NCBI RefSeq assembly: GCF_000340215.1
Contig: NW_006921541.1
Location: 3,718,954-3,782,953, forward strand
Direction of reading: 5' to 3'
DNA length: 64,000 nucleotides
From: Pseudocercospora fijiensis CIRAD86
Lineage: Eukaryota > Ascomycota > Dothideomycetes > Mycosphaerellales > Mycosphaerellaceae
Positions within the stretch are counted from its first letter, which is position 1; each line of letters starts with the position of its first letter. A model generated the notes under the pieces. It was not told the DNA's origin, ran no database searches, and was given only the letters and a program-made list of their open reading frames with translations. Of this stretch, positions 1 through 11,715 are shown piece by piece. The position numbers and the translations under genes were made by a program.

Positions 1-1340
1 CATCGGTTAAGTACTATTACTACGAGTACTAGTGCGAGTAATATAGCGAGTTAGTAAAAGGTAGTTAATAGCATTAAGATTAAGAAAGAAAAGCTATAGA
101 CTAAGAAGGTTATCGATACGAATTAGCTGCCTAAGATAATTAACTTAAGCGGCGATGCTACCGCGAGTATACCGCGAGGCACGCCTATTCCGAAAGAGTC
201 GAGCGAATCGAAGGATTAGCAACCTACTAATAGATAGGCTAATAGCGGCGGATAGGCTAATAGCGGCGGACAAGCTAATAGCGGCGGATAGGCTAATAGA
301 CAGGCTAATAGATAGGCTAATAGACAGGCTAATAGACAGGCTAAGAATACAAAGCGTAGTTAACGACTAAAGAAGAAGAGATAGAATAGTAGACTCGTAG
401 TAGACTCGCTATAGACTCGCTCCTTAAATATTATCTACTAGTAGCTCGCGATCGCTATTTAGCTATAGCTCCTTCTATATCGTATATACATCCTTAGACT
501 TAATAATAGCCTTATTCTTAAGCTATTTAAACTACGAGAGGCAATATCCTTCTAACTTATCGAACCTAGCTTCTAATACCTTAATCTTTGCCTCTAGTTT
601 AGTATTCTTTGCCTCTACGGCCTCGACTCGCGCCTATATCGCGGCTAGCTCGCTATTTCTATCGTCTTTTTTAACCTTTTCTATACTAGCCGTATAGCTA
701 GACTTGCCCTTATACTTATAATAAGCGTAGATACACTCGCCCTTAGTATTAAGTATACGATACTTAAAGTTATTAGAGCGTATATAGTAGTAGTATAGCG
801 CTAGTATAAGCTTACTAGAGTCCGTTTCTATAATAATTCTAATAGCCTTATATTTCTATAGTCTATTTAATACTACTTTCTTTTTATCCGGTATCGCTAT
901 CTAATCGAGCAGCTCTTACTATATCTACGCGCTATAGTACTAGAAATCGTAGGTATTTATAGTCGTAGGGCGTCGAAGTCTAGAGCGAGTTAGTAGCGAG
1001 TCTATAGCGATACGCCTTGCGACTTACGATAAATATTCTCCTCCTTCTACTAGTAAGTACGCTACTAAAGCTAAAGCTAAAGCTAATACTAATGCTAAAG
1101 CTGATGCTGCTAAAGCTACGCTAAGAATAAGGTCGCGCGGAATACTAGTTATAGCGGCTACTACTATCGCTATCGGTATTAGTATCGATAGAAGAAGAAT
1201 ATTATAAGACAAGGCGCGGAAGTGTAGCGAGTCTAAGTGAGGTTTATCGCGATAATAGGCATAGTAAGGTTAGTAAGGAAGGTACAGGAAGAATAGGAAG
1301 CGACAATAGGCTAAAGTAAAGCCATTGAGCCTCTAGTATG
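1..1340. repeat. RIP-mutated repeat block, unclassified
   Basis: The block is dominated by TA, CTA and TAG steps, while CA and TG are rare, the signature of repeat-induced point mutation. Read on the minus strand, roughly 1000 down to 350 keeps long stretches of codon-like sequence broken mostly by TAG, including a charged coiled-coil-like segment near 520-680. That suggests a dead transposon gene, but I cannot name the family. The block continues beyond the left edge of the window. Confidence 0.8.
231..342. repeat. Tandem repeat of 18 bp and 12 bp units
   Basis: The unit GATAGGCTAATAGCGGCG recurs about three times and then shortens to GATAGGCTAATA or GACAGGCTAATA for about five copies. Unit lengths are multiples of three, so one forward frame stays open and yields a repetitive RLIAAD/RLID peptide. 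I read it as a low-complexity array inside the mutated repeat and not as a protein. Confidence 0.85.
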
Positions 1341-1920
1341 TATGGAGCTCCGTTACTAGGACTTGTTCACCTCTAGTGGTAGTTCTTTTCCGCAAGGGCG
1401 TTCAGGAGTCATCTTCTCCAATTCAATAATCGTAGTGGATTACTAGCAGCGCCTGGAATATCTACCACATACACTCGATCCATCTCCTTCGTTGAGATCA
1501 TCGAATGTGTTGTTGTTGCTGAAGTGACTTTTGCTTGGGCGAGCGACGAATTCTGGCCACTTTGCGGATAACTGCCGAAGCTTGCGCCAAACAGTAGTGA
1601 ACCACGCGCGAGGGAGGACACAAACTTCCACCAAAGACTTTGCAAACATGTATTACTTTTCTCGAGACAGCCACCGTGAGTATTGCAGCAAATAGCAGCT
1701 GCGTCTTGCGACTGGCGTGCGGTGAGCGGTGAGCGGTGAGCGGTGAGCGGTGTGCGACGGTTTTCGGGAATTGCTGTCCCTTGGGCAGCCTCAGGCAGCG
1801 GCACGGGATTCGCAGGTTGCGCGTGTCTGCCAGCCAAATCCGAACTTCTCTGCGCCGACGCCAACACCAGCAAAGCGCGACCCCGGGCTGGCCAGCAGAT
1901 CACTACGCGCAACGCACAGT
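1341..1920. other. Intergenic region and promoter of the Q-rich gene
   Basis: Sequence composition returns to normal here after the mutated repeat. No gene is supported: the open frames on both strands lack recognisable content. The region ends with a short 7 bp tandem array and leads into the start codon at 1921. Confidence 0.5.
1721..1755. repeat. 7 bp tandem array (GGTGAGC)
   Basis: Four perfect copies of GGTGAGC are followed by one copy with a mismatch (GGTGTGC). The array lies about 165 bp upstream of the chosen start codon at 1921, in the probable promoter or 5' leader. Arrays like this vary in copy number; no function is shown. Confidence 0.85.
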
Positions 1921-4571
1921 ATGGCAGCGGCAGCAGTCAACGGCCATCCTCACACCACACCCTCCGCCGACCACCAGCAAATCGCCGCCCACGACCACAA
2001 GCGCAAACGCGACGACCCTACTACCACCACCGGGACAGGCACATCAGAGGCACGAATCAAACAGGCACAGCTGGATATTCTCCAAGTCCTGCAGACGTTC
2101 GTATACCGTATCCCCCAAAATTATCCCAAGCACAACCACTGACACATCACAGCCACGACACTACCCCATCCTTTCTGCAACATCCCTTGACACCTGGGAA
2201 AGCCTCATCCGAGGAGCCATCACAAAAGAAAGCCCGACTATCAGACTCGAGCGGTGATAATGCCACCATACAGACAAAGCTTAGCAATACGCGCTACACC
2301 TCCCTCCAACAGCTAAAGGCCGATGCCAGCACCGTCAGCGAAGACCTCACTGTCTCAATTAGGAGCAAGGCGAGCGAGCGAAATTCTGGGAATGCCGGCA
2401 GACCAACTGTGGAAGAGCTGAAACAGATTCATCGCATACATTCACTGGAAAATTTGATCAAGGAGACTGTCGATCGGGAAGCACAGTACATCGAGGCGAA
2501 ACGGGCAGAAGATGTCAAGCCTAAGAAGGAGGATAGCGGCTTGTCAGATGCGCAGGAGGCTGATACCAAATCAGGCCTGGCTAATGCCCGCGCTGGTACG
2601 GTGTTGACCTTGTTCGGCAATGCACCAACCCCGAAGCAGTTGTTCTCGTCTATGCAGAATGCGCGCAATGTCAGCCAGCAGACCTTCGTCAAGTCGGAGC
2701 TGCCTGTCGACGAGATGCCGCTACCGCCGGGCTTGACCGCGACCAAAGTCATGTCTGCTCCCGCCGACCAGACCAAGAAGGGACCCACCTTCGACCAAGC
2801 ATTCGCTCCACCATACAGTCTCGCTGCACTACAACCGCCAAAAGCGCACAAGCGATCATCGACGCGAGACAATTCTCTCGCCTGGGAGTTCAAAGATCCC
2901 ATTCAGCGGAACAAGAAAGGTGGCTACACGGTCCAGCCATTGACCGTCAGCACGTGGCTTGATTATGGCGGTTTGGATGGTGAAGAGCCAGTTTCACCAC
3001 GTGAGAGGCGGAAGCAACGCGATCGCGCGTTGAGCACAAGCGGCGAGACTGCAGAGACACCGGACAAGGAGCTGTCTGTGGAAGCATTGAAGAGGCAAGA
3101 AGAGGCATTATTCCGCAAAGCCTTCTCCAGCTTCGCGCCAAGTCGCGACGATTCCAACGCTGTTGTGCCCGAAGAGGTCAAGGATCTGGTCTGGTGGCAT
3201 AAGGTCGGCAACAAGCGGTTCAACGACACATTCGCAATTGACCCGGCGCTGCTGGACGAGACTTCCACATCTGACCCACCTATGGAGACGATTGAAGATG
3301 AGTTCAAGGAGGAGGATTTCGGCAAGGTTATAGAAGATCTCGACGAGCTCGAGAAGACCGCGGTCGCCCCAGATCCAGAGCCCGTCACCATGAAGACGGA
3401 TGTAGAACAAGTCTTGCGCGAGGTCTCAGAATTGCTGGAAACGCTCGCCTCACATCAACGCATCCGCAACTCTACGCTTCCCACCTCGAACGGAGCTGCA
3501 CGCACACCCATGAGTCCTGCGCCTCTCACGGCTGCCAAGATTGGGAAGCCTGACGAGCCGTCCGATGAAGAGATCTCCACGTACAACAACTTGCGGCGAG
3601 AGCTGGCATACCTCATCTTGAAGCTGCCCCCTTATGCTGTCGCCAAACTGGATGGAGACCAGCTATCAGATCTCGGCGTTAGCAAGCTGCTTACATTCCA
3701 GTCTCAAGATGTCAAGGGAACTCTGGAGGAAGACCAGGTTACGAGATCTGCCAAAGCACAAGCTCAAGCCACAGCTAACAGCATCGCCAACCTAGCTCGT
3801 CCAAACTCATCTGCCGGACAGCATTACAATACCACTGCACAGCGAACACCGGCAATAGGGCAGGCAGCAAATACACGGTATGGTCAGCAGTACGGACAGC
3901 GCACACCTGCACCTGCCACATCTCTACAACGACAAACGAGCAACCAATCGTACGCCACTCCGACGGCCGCTCCGAGACCATCATATCTCTCGCAAAACCA
4001 ATACACCCGCCCAGGCGCCGCCCCACCTTCCTATCATCAACCACAGCAGTATCACCAGCAGCGGCCTCCGCAGCAAGGCGGCTACCTCTACAACCAACAA
4101 TATCAGCAAACTCCAGTCCAGCAGCGTCCCAACTATCCGTCGCAAAACAATCAGCAGTATCAGCAATACCAGCAGCGCTCTCACACTGCAGCCGCCAATG
4201 CGGTCGGATACCAGACTAACAGTCCAGCGCAACAGCAGTATTATCAGAATCGGACAGCATCGCCATCCAAGCCAGGTTATCCCACTCCGATGCATCAGCA
4301 ACCCACGCCCCAGACAGGTGTACAGAGACCAATCGCTCAAGCTCCTCCTCAACCACAACAGCCTGGGTCTGGTAGAGCAACGCCGGTCCTGGGAGTAAAC
4401 TATCCCAGTCAACCGCACACCCCAGTCAATGGATTTGCCCCACCTCCAAGACAGCCACAGCCAGGACTTGCTCCCAGACCTTCCAGTAGCACGCCTCAAC
4501 CGAGCCCTTACCAAGCACCACCTGGACAGATGCAGCAACCTGCGGCAATTCAGGCAAATGGACAATCGTGA
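1921..4571 (+). CDS. Q-rich nuclear protein, possible RSC-complex subunit (Rsc58-like)
   Basis: Two exons, 1921-2096 and 2153-4571, separated by a 56 bp intron (GTTCGT..CAG with a CTGAC branch site). The join restores frame and gives the motif LQTHDTTPSFLQHPLTP. The ATG at 1921 was chosen because the frame upstream in exon 2 is not continuous with it. About 864 residues. The N-terminus has a basic KRKRDD stretch. A segment TIQTKLSNTRYTSLQQLKAD resembles a degenerate bromodomain helix. The middle is acidic and rich in predicted helices. The last 280 residues are Gln/Pro/Tyr-rich low complexity. Fungal Rsc58 subunits of the RSC chromatin remodeller combine a weak bromodomain with a disordered tail, which is why I suggest that family; the assignment is inference and unsure. 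The stop codon lies inside a perfect GTGAGT donor-like sequence, so an alternative 3' exon is possible. Confidence 0.6.
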
Positions 4572-5621
4572 GTCGGTCCCAACCAAACCAATGTAGTGGT
4601 AGTGGTAGAGGGCGGAGAGATGGCCGGCAGTCAGGCGGGAGCGAGGATGGGTGATCAAGTTTGTAGGTTCTGATTTGTTGACTGTTGCCCAGGCCGTCTC
4701 AAGATACAACACGTAATGATACAAGTTCAAACGATTCGTCATCTCTTGGGTGCGGGCAATGCGGTAAAGTTTTCAGATACCGTGAGTGGTTTAAGAAGCA
4801 CGTTCAGGCCTGTAAGGGGTAGCATTCAGATATCGGCCGCCTACTCGCGTCACCTCATCAGAGCGGGCACTGCTGGGAGTTGTGTCCAAGCTTGGAGGAA
4901 GCTAAGTACCATGCAAATCGGAGGGCATCTCCTCACTTCCGACCCATGATGAATGCGAGCGATGCGGCGAGACTGTTCGAAGCATTCGCGATATCAATCC
5001 ACATGTCGCTGCTAACCTAAGTGTTTGGAGCAAAGCCAAAAGCAGCCTTTCCAGCCCCCCGTCGAGTGTTTCCTGCAGGACTTGTTGTCTCGCCCGACAT
5101 TGTACTTTTCGCGCAGTTGGATTTGATGGGCACATGAAGTCTTGCAGAGTTCACAAAGCAGATGGTCCAAGTCTAGGACTGCTAGTTCCTGTAGGAAGTT
5201 GTTCTTTGACATTGAGAGGCACTGGTCGAGGAGGGATGCCTGGTTATGTGTGAAGGCGGTGGATTGTCGCCGAGTTGGAGGAGATCAGTATAAGCACTCC
5301 TGGATTATCCTGCTATTGTTATAGTAGACTTGTTCACAATATTGGTGCCTCTAGAGACAGGTTGAAATACAGTTGTCGATGCGATGAAGTCTCTCCTACC
5401 TGAGTTCCATACAACGGCGGCCGGGCGCTGAACAACCCCTCAAACCACGCCTGCGCCTGCTGAACAAGCGAAACGGGCTGATACTCCGCTGACTGATATA
5501 GGACCCTGATCAACAGCTCTTACAAAGGTCGCCTCCGCCTGGCCGCTCCGAACTCGTACTCCTCAACTCATCTTCTTTTCTCTCGTGTCCGACTCTGCGA
5601 ACGACCCAGCGCATTGGCAAG
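4572..5621. other. Intergenic region and P450 promoter
   Basis: About 1 kb without a supportable gene. Short open frames on both strands show no recognisable motif. The last 60 bases before the P450 start are rich in CT tracts, as is common around fungal transcription starts. Confidence 0.5.
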
Positions 5622-7348
5622 ATGCAGAACTACATCCTCATCCCTCTGCTGGGAGTAGCGCTTCTCACCCTCTACAAGATTCTCAATATCATTGTCACCA
5701 GAGTCCAGAATGCCTGTAGGTCTCCACCTTCAGCACGAATGCCGCAATCAATTACTGACTCTTCGCAGCGAGATCACGCCAGCTTGGATGCCAGGACCCA
5801 CCAATGTTTCCCAACTGCGGCTTTCTGGGTCTCAAACATGTCAAGCTGCTCCAGGCCGCCGATGAGAAGAACATGTTTCCTGACTTTCTGGAAGAAAGAC
5901 AGGATATCATGAACAAGGAAACTGGTCGAGTCTGCTCTACATTCACGTCGTATCAGCTTGGTCAGACTATCTACTTCACAAGCGACCCCGAGAATATCAA
6001 AGCGATACTGGCCACACAGTTTGCCGATTTCGATCTTGGCCCCATTCGACATGCCATTATGGGCGAGGTTCTCGGCGAAGGCATTGTAAGTCAGGTATTG
6101 ACGCTTGCTCGGAGTGCGTCCTGACTTGGGCACTATTAGTTCGTACAAGATGGTAAGCCGTGGGAGCATAGCCGGGCAATGCTGAGACCAAACTTCGCTC
6201 GAGAGCAGATCTCAGACCTCGACATGGAAGAACGTCACGTACAGAACCTTTTCGCTGCGCTGCCCGCACAAGAAGATGGCTGGACCGCTTTCACAAACAT
6301 CCAGCAACTCTTCTTCCGTTTGACTATGGATGCTTCGACCGAACTGCTCTTCGGCGAGTCGGTGGACAGCCAGATTTCTGAGAACCCGCATATCACCAAG
6401 AACAAGTCTGCTGCAAAGAGACACGACGAAGCCGCATTTGCCATCAATTTCGACCAGGCACAACTCCACATGGCCAAGAAGTTCCGCCTCGTGAACTTTC
6501 ACTGGCTGCATAACCCGAAAGAATACCAAGTCAACAACAAAGTAGTCAACGACTTTGTCAAGTACTACGTCGACCTCGCCCTCCAGCAACCTAGCAACGA
6601 AAAGCAAGCCGAAGAAGGCGCTCATCACGGTAAAGAAAAATTCATCTTCCTCGAAGCCCTCGCCAAAGAGACCCGCGACCCCGACGAACTCCGCGGCCAA
6701 CTCTTGAACATCCTCCTCGCGGGTCGCGACACCACCGCCTCCCTCCTCTCCTGGCTCTTCCACCTCCTCCTCCGCAACCCCCATGTCTTCTCAACCCTCC
6801 GCTCCACGATCATCACCACCTTCGGCCCCTACCACTCCCCCACAGCCCCCATAACCTTCTCCACCCTCAAATCCTGCCAATACCTCCAATCCACCCTCTC
6901 CGAAGTCCTCCGCCTGCGAACCATCGTCCCCGGAAACAGTCGCACCGCAAACAAACCCACCACCCTCCCCCGCGGCGGCGGCCCCGACGGCACATCCCCC
7001 ATCTTCATCCCCGCCGGCTCCCCAATCGACTACAGCGTGCACGTCATGCATCGCAGAAAAGATCTCTGGGGTGAGGACGCGCTGGAATTCAAGCCTGAAC
7101 GGTTCTCGGGCAGGAAAAGTGGGTGGGAGTTTTTGCCTTTTAATGGCGGGCCGAGGATTTGTTTGGGGCAGCAGTTTGCACTTACCGAGGCGGGGTATGT
7201 GGTTGTGAGGGTTTTGCAGAGGTTTGAGGGGATTGAGGGGATTGAGGGGGAGGAGGAGGAGGGAGCGGTGCAGACGGATTTGGGGTTGACGAGTTGTCCG
7301 AAGAGGGAGGTTAGGTTGAGGTTGAGGGTTGCGAGGGAGTATGTATGA
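5622..7348 (+). CDS. Cytochrome P450, CYP52-like (alkane/fatty-acid hydroxylase type)
   Basis: Three exons (5622-5715, 5769-6085, 6140-7348) give 539 residues. Both introns (53 and 54 bp) have GT..AG ends and CTGAC branch sites, and all phases agree. Residues 3-25 form an N-terminal membrane anchor typical of endoplasmic-reticulum P450s. The I-helix oxygen-binding motif AGRDTT is at 331-336. The K-helix ExxR is in SEVLRLR. The haem loop FNGGPRICLG has the ligand Cys478. The TTLPRGGGPDG..PIFIPAG segment before the PERF motif is characteristic of CYP52 and relatives, which omega-hydroxylate alkanes and fatty acids with NADPH-P450 reductase. The exact substrate cannot be read from sequence. The gene stands alone, with no biosynthetic cluster around it. 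The final third uses strikingly C-rich codons and then a G-rich Glu/Gly tail. Confidence 0.88.
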
Positions 7349-7675
7349 TTCGAAAGCGCGAGGAATCTTGTGTCCTGTTTCTAATCGCAAAATCTATGTT
7401 ATCTACGAGTTATCCTCCGAAGAGAGCGGTGACGTTGAGAGGGAATGATGTGATGTGATGATGTGTAGTAGTATATGATGTATGTATCGCTCGTCCACTA
7501 TGTGTGCTGTTTTCTCCCACTAATGCCAGACGTTGCGTGTTTCTTCATGCTGTCATCTTCGTTTCCATATGCCAATCGCAAAATGGGTATCTTCTTTCAA
7601 TCATCAAAACTCGCTGAACGCTGCAGTAAATCCGCTAAGAAAAAAAAATCGAAATCTTGGACGTCTCATCTCATC
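7349..7675. other. Intergenic region between convergent P450 and GH43 genes
   Basis: This 327 bp gap separates two converging stop codons and should carry both 3' ends. It contains GATGTGATGATG-like simple sequence near 7445-7460 and an A-run near 7640. No gene is seen. Confidence 0.5.
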
Positions 7676-9286
7676 TCATCGCCCTCTCTTGTGATGGCGA
7701 TGGTGCTTGCGCGCTTTCCATTCCTTTGGGAAGACGAGCTTCACTTTGTTTCCAGAGAACTCGAGGGTAGTGGTGTACATCTTCCGCACTCGTCCAATCA
7801 GCTTGTTGGCCGAGCGTGCATGGAAGGCCATGCGGTATCCACCCTGGTCGTCTGAGGCGATGCCGACTGAGCCTGGTGCCTCGAGACCATACATGCCCGT
7901 GCTGAGCAACGTCTCATTGGCACGGACGTATGGACCCGTGACTTTGTCGGCGACGGCGTATTTGACGGAATATGATGACGATCGCGTGCATCCGGACGAG
8001 AAGAATAGGAAGTACTTGCCCTGGCGCGTGCGGACGAGTGCTGGTGCTTCGACGAGTGGGCCATCTGCATCCGTGCGGTCGAGAATCTGGGTGAGAGTGC
8101 CGTCGACCGCGGTCACTCCATCGGCCTGCATCTTCTGAATCATGATCGGGGTGGGGGTTTGAGGATCGAAAGTGTTGCCGCATACTCCGCCACGACCGAT
8201 GTTGTTGCCGTCGACTTTCCATGTGACCCAGATGGACCCGTCCACGTCACGGATCGCTTCTGGATCGATGGCGCCGCCCTCTTTGATGGGGCATGCGAGG
8301 GGCTCATCGAGCGGCTCGTAGGGACCGTTAGGGTCGAAGCCGTCAGAGACTGCTGCTCCCACACAGTGCGGTTGTGGATGTGTCGGACGGCCATCGTTCT
8401 TCGCATATGGATACTCGCCGGTCCAGGTGGCAGAATAGTACATGACGTACTTGCCATCGTCTCGCTTGATCAGTGCCGGTGCCCAGGTGCTGGAAAGCGG
8501 CTTGGCTTCGTTGGCAGGGTGCTTCGTTCTGCGCTGTGCCCATGCGCCAGTTGTCGGCAGAGGCTGCTGTGTGAGATTGACCAGAGTCCACTTGATGAAG
8601 TCGGTCGATGTGGCCATCTGCACATTCGCTTGGCCAAAGGCAATCGAGTTCGCCGCGGCGTCTGCGCCTTCCAAGGACAACACTCCGGCGGCATTGTTGG
8701 TGGCGACGGCATGCCATGTGTCGTTCGCGTAGAACAGAGCTGGGTCCGGGAAGTTACCCTCGATGGCCAGTCTGATCGGCTTCGCATGGAGGACTACCGG
8801 GAGGTCGGGGGCGGCATGTGCTCGATGTTGGCCGATGGTGAACACAACAGCTGCTGCGATGATGCCGAACAGCATCGCAGCGACTGCGGCGGCAGAGGTG
8901 AGGAAACCTCTAGATGCGAATGAGAAGCGTCGGTCGGCGTTGTTGCGAGTCTTCTCTGGATCTGCTGTTGGATCAATTGGCTTGGTGAAATGACGTTGAA
9001 AGAACGATAGTCGAGGTGGTTGTGGAGGCGATTGTGGCGAAGAGATTATTAGTGCTGAGTCTTGGACCATGCTGATTGCTTCAGGTGGTGCCCTTGAAGA
9101 GCTCGTGCCATGCCCACTTCGCGCCAAGTCTGCTTGTGACAACGAAAGCTGATGCATGTGATGCGATGGCGTAGGCGGTGAAGGCGTGCTAAAGGTCGAG
9201 TCGGCGATGCATCGCTCTGGTGAAGCGGAGGAATGTGTCTCAAAAACGCCCCAATGTGTTGCCATGGTCGCAACTTCTGCTTGCAT
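7676..9286 (-). CDS. Membrane-anchored glycoside hydrolase family 43 protein
   Basis: Single exon, 536 residues (an alternative ATG lies 7 codons in). A cytosolic Ser/Pro-rich head of about 125 residues is followed by one transmembrane helix at about 129-151 and then the catalytic domain, so it is predicted to be a type II membrane protein facing the lumen or outside. The five-bladed propeller GH43 landmarks are present: Asp181 in NFPDPAL (general base), Asp341 in GGAIDPEAI (pKa modulator) and Glu413 in LVEAPAL (general acid). GH43 enzymes cleave arabinose- or xylose-containing polysaccharides. Most secreted fungal members have a cleaved signal peptide, so membrane anchoring suggests work on the producer's own wall or glycans; this is inference. 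The C-terminus is basic (His/Lys/Arg-rich). Confidence 0.85.
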   Translation of the reverse strand: MQAEVATMATHWGVFETHSSASPERCIADSTFSTPSPPTPSHHMHQLSLSQADLARSGHGTSSSRAPPEAISMVQDSALIISSPQSPPQPPRLSFFQRHFTKPIDPTADPEKTRNNADRRFSFASRGFLTSAAAVAAMLFGIIAAAVVFTIGQHRAHAAPDLPVVLHAKPIRLAIEGNFPDPALFYANDTWHAVATNNAAGVLSLEGADAAANSIAFGQANVQMATSTDFIKWTLVNLTQQPLPTTGAWAQRRTKHPANEAKPLSSTWAPALIKRDDGKYVMYYSATWTGEYPYAKNDGRPTHPQPHCVGAAVSDGFDPNGPYEPLDEPLACPIKEGGAIDPEAIRDVDGSIWVTWKVDGNNIGRGGVCGNTFDPQTPTPIMIQKMQADGVTAVDGTLTQILDRTDADGPLVEAPALVRTRQGKYFLFFSSGCTRSSSYSVKYAVADKVTGPYVRANETLLSTGMYGLEAPGSVGIASDDQGGYRMAFHARSANKLIGRVRKMYTTTLEFSGNKVKLVFPKEWKARKHHRHHKRGR

Positions 9287-11459
9287 TCCCGTTCTCCCAG
9301 GCTACCACGACTTGATTTCTAGTTTCTAGCCAGCATTCGCCCCACTTCTTCTCATCTCCATTAGGGGAGAGGCTTCGCGCGGTAGCAGGTATGAAATTGG
9401 ATTACGAAGTCAATAATCGCGTTTGCGTTTTGAAGAAAGCTTGTAGCAGTATACGGAAATCGAGGGCAGGGTAGGGTAGGACAGGGTAGGGTAGGGTAGG
9501 GTAGGGGCAGCGGTATAAGCAAGTAGAAGAAGGCCAAAACGATGGGTAGGAGGGTAGAGAAGGAGGCAGGCAGCCTACCTGTAGCGCGGGTTATGGGGAG
9601 AAGTGGTAGGAGGATGAAGGGGGAGGATGCGCGTACCTGTACATATCCTCAGCAGCGCCAGTCTTTCAGCAGGCGCAGGCTCGCAGGCAGATGGCTGTCT
9701 GACAACATGCATGCATGGCCTACGAGAAGCCCGTTCCTGAGCAGCGTTGTCTCGAGAAGGGCAAGCTTTCGCACCGATTGGGTAATTTGGGCCTTGATCG
9801 TGCTACCAGCATCTGGCCGGCTTGTAACTTTATAGCCTCCGCCTTCACATGCTTGTCAACGGAAGCGCGGGACCGTGTCTTTCTTTCGCTCACACTGCCT
9901 GACTCAGGCTGAGCTGCAGTATAGCATAATAATAAGTTAATGTGGCAGTGGCACGGAGACGCAAGGCAGCCTAGGCCAGACCAGGCGTGGTGACTGGAAC
10001 GCTGCGGTCAGAGTCTACTATTCAGGTCCGAGTCTACGGCCCTTTCAAGCCACCGCCTCCTCGATTTAGTGTCACTAAGAGCGATGACATGGCGTCGGCG
10101 GCCCTCGCGGTGTTATCGATCAATGTCTTATAGCGAGAATAGCAGCGAACTGGGCCCTTGAATCTGCATAGCCGCTACCACTAGCACGGTCACGGTCACG
10201 CTTGCTGTGCTACAATCAATAATCCTCATGGCAGTCGTGTTCCATATCACGGTAACGTTAGGTGCCTCTGCCTATTGACAGGTGTCTCGCTATGCGGATC
10301 GCTTCAACTCCTTCGACCCCTGCCCTGATAAGCTACCACCACAATAATGACGAGGCCAAGACGCCCAAGACGCCCTACAACGGTACAACCGTTACCATCC
10401 GGCTGCTTATTTCAACCACATTCTCCCTCATATCAATTCAGGTGTCCTGCTACTAGTTGAGCGTCGTTCGGTCCTATACTATCTGTCCTTAGGCGTCCGC
10501 TTCCCTCCCTGAGCATCCCTCGCTCGCTGCTAATTCGCTCTATACGCCCTGTACCATTACCCCATGAGATTGCTACACGCATAAATGTCGGACGCACCAG
10601 AATGCGTGGGACGTGTCGACGCCGCGTGCGGCTAATGAGATCCTGCATCACAAAGAGATAGTTGCTAGGCGCATATCAACCAGCGGGATGCCTTATTGTG
10701 GGCTGTAACACTGAGCAGCGTTGCACAAGAGCTATGGAATTGGATGTACGCTATACAGCCGAAATGTAGGGCTAACTGGTCGCAAAAAGCGGTTGACGAC
10801 CTCTTGCTAGTTATAGCAAGGGGGAGCAGGGTGATGAGGAAGATTTTCTTTGATGGTATAAGATCGGTACGCAAACAGTGCGAGCACAAAGCTGTAGATC
10901 AGCTCAATGCAACGCACTCAATAATATCTTCTTGTCCTTGTCAAGCGTCTGCGAAAGAAGTTCCCAGATTCACCTGTGTTGCCTGACATGGACGACTTCT
11001 GCTACATCCTCACATACTCCCTGGCCCTCCTGGCACTGCAGACCGTTCGCACACTGGATACTAAAGACTCCAGAGCAGCGTTCACGGCTGCCTACAAAAT
11101 TTACAGCAATGTTGTCGTCAACGACCGGACAAGACTCGTCACCCGGAATGCTTGACTTACGAATAATCAATAGCAACTTGGCCCGCCATTGAGCGTTTGG
11201 GTCTCGCCCATGACGGCTCGCAACTTTGTCGTGTCGTGCGTAACTGAAGCTGACACCGGGTTATTATTATACGAAGGGGTGAGATCCTGCGGTCCGGAGA
11301 TCAGGAAAGAAGTCACCTCGTGTTCATCATTGCTACAGAATTCATGGGTATCATAGAATATCCAACTCCTCACTTCATCTGTCTCCCTATAACGTCCCAT
11401 CCATCCTAATTCGACACCTTACTAGGAACCTAACACACAAACAAAAATCAGCATTTCCT
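9287..11459. other. Long intergenic region
   Basis: About 2.2 kb with no convincing gene. It includes a GGTAG array (9464-9507). At 10988-11155 there is a 55-codon frame beginning MDDFCYILTYSLALLALQ that reads like a coding remnant; it could be extended upstream only to a stop at 10922 and I do not recognise it. The remaining open frames are short and featureless. Confidence 0.45.
9464..9507. repeat. GGTAG pentamer array
   Basis: About eight GGGTA/GGGCA-type pentamers lie some 180-220 bp upstream of the GH43 start codon, in its likely promoter. They are not the TTAGGG telomere unit. No function is shown. Confidence 0.8.
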
Positions 11460-11715
11460 CTACTCTACTCCCCCTGGGTATGATACCTTCTTGCCAGTCT
11501 TCTTCTCAAACAAGCCTCGAAGCTTATCGGTGAACTTCTCGTTCTTCTCACGATACTTGTTCGTGTCGACGGGATGGCCGGTCGACTGTCCGATTTTTTT
11601 CTCAATGGAGTCGACGGCTTGGGGAGGAGTGGGTTGTTAGTTTTGACTGATGATAAGGACGAGGACGAGGACAGGTACCTTTGTCGAGGTAGTCTTCTTT
11701 TGGTTGGGCTGACAT
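11460..11715 (-). CDS. Small conserved fungal protein, 64 residues
   Basis: Two exons, 11715-11679 and 11617-11460, separated by a 61 bp intron (GTACCT..AAG with a CTAAC branch site). The joined protein is short, soluble and highly charged. It starts MSAQPKEDYLDKAVDSIEKK, includes NEKFTDKLRGLFEKKTGKK, and ends at a TAG at 11460-11462. This matches a widespread family of tiny fungal proteins with a DYLDK..EKK..NEK..D..R..FEK.TGK pattern, whose molecular role I do not know. There is no signal peptide or membrane segment. A longer reading in another frame over the same DNA lacks this pattern and is a shadow. Confidence 0.75.

Noticed and set aside
155..370. Small plus-strand open frame with RLIAAD repeats
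   Set aside because: It arises from an 18/12 bp tandem repeat whose unit lengths keep the frame open, inside mutated repeat.
1743..1920. Upstream extension of the Q-rich gene frame
   Set aside because: The extension runs through the 7 bp tandem array; the ATG at 1921 joined by the 56 bp intron gives a better conserved-looking N-terminus.
9464..9507. Telomere-like G-rich array
   Set aside because: The unit is GGGTA-type pentamers, not TTAGGG; it is short, internal and in a promoter.
10696..11192. Overlapping plus-strand frames
   Set aside because: Two frames overlap, neither with recognisable content; only the 55-codon piece at 10988 looks faintly coding and is mentioned under the intergenic entry.
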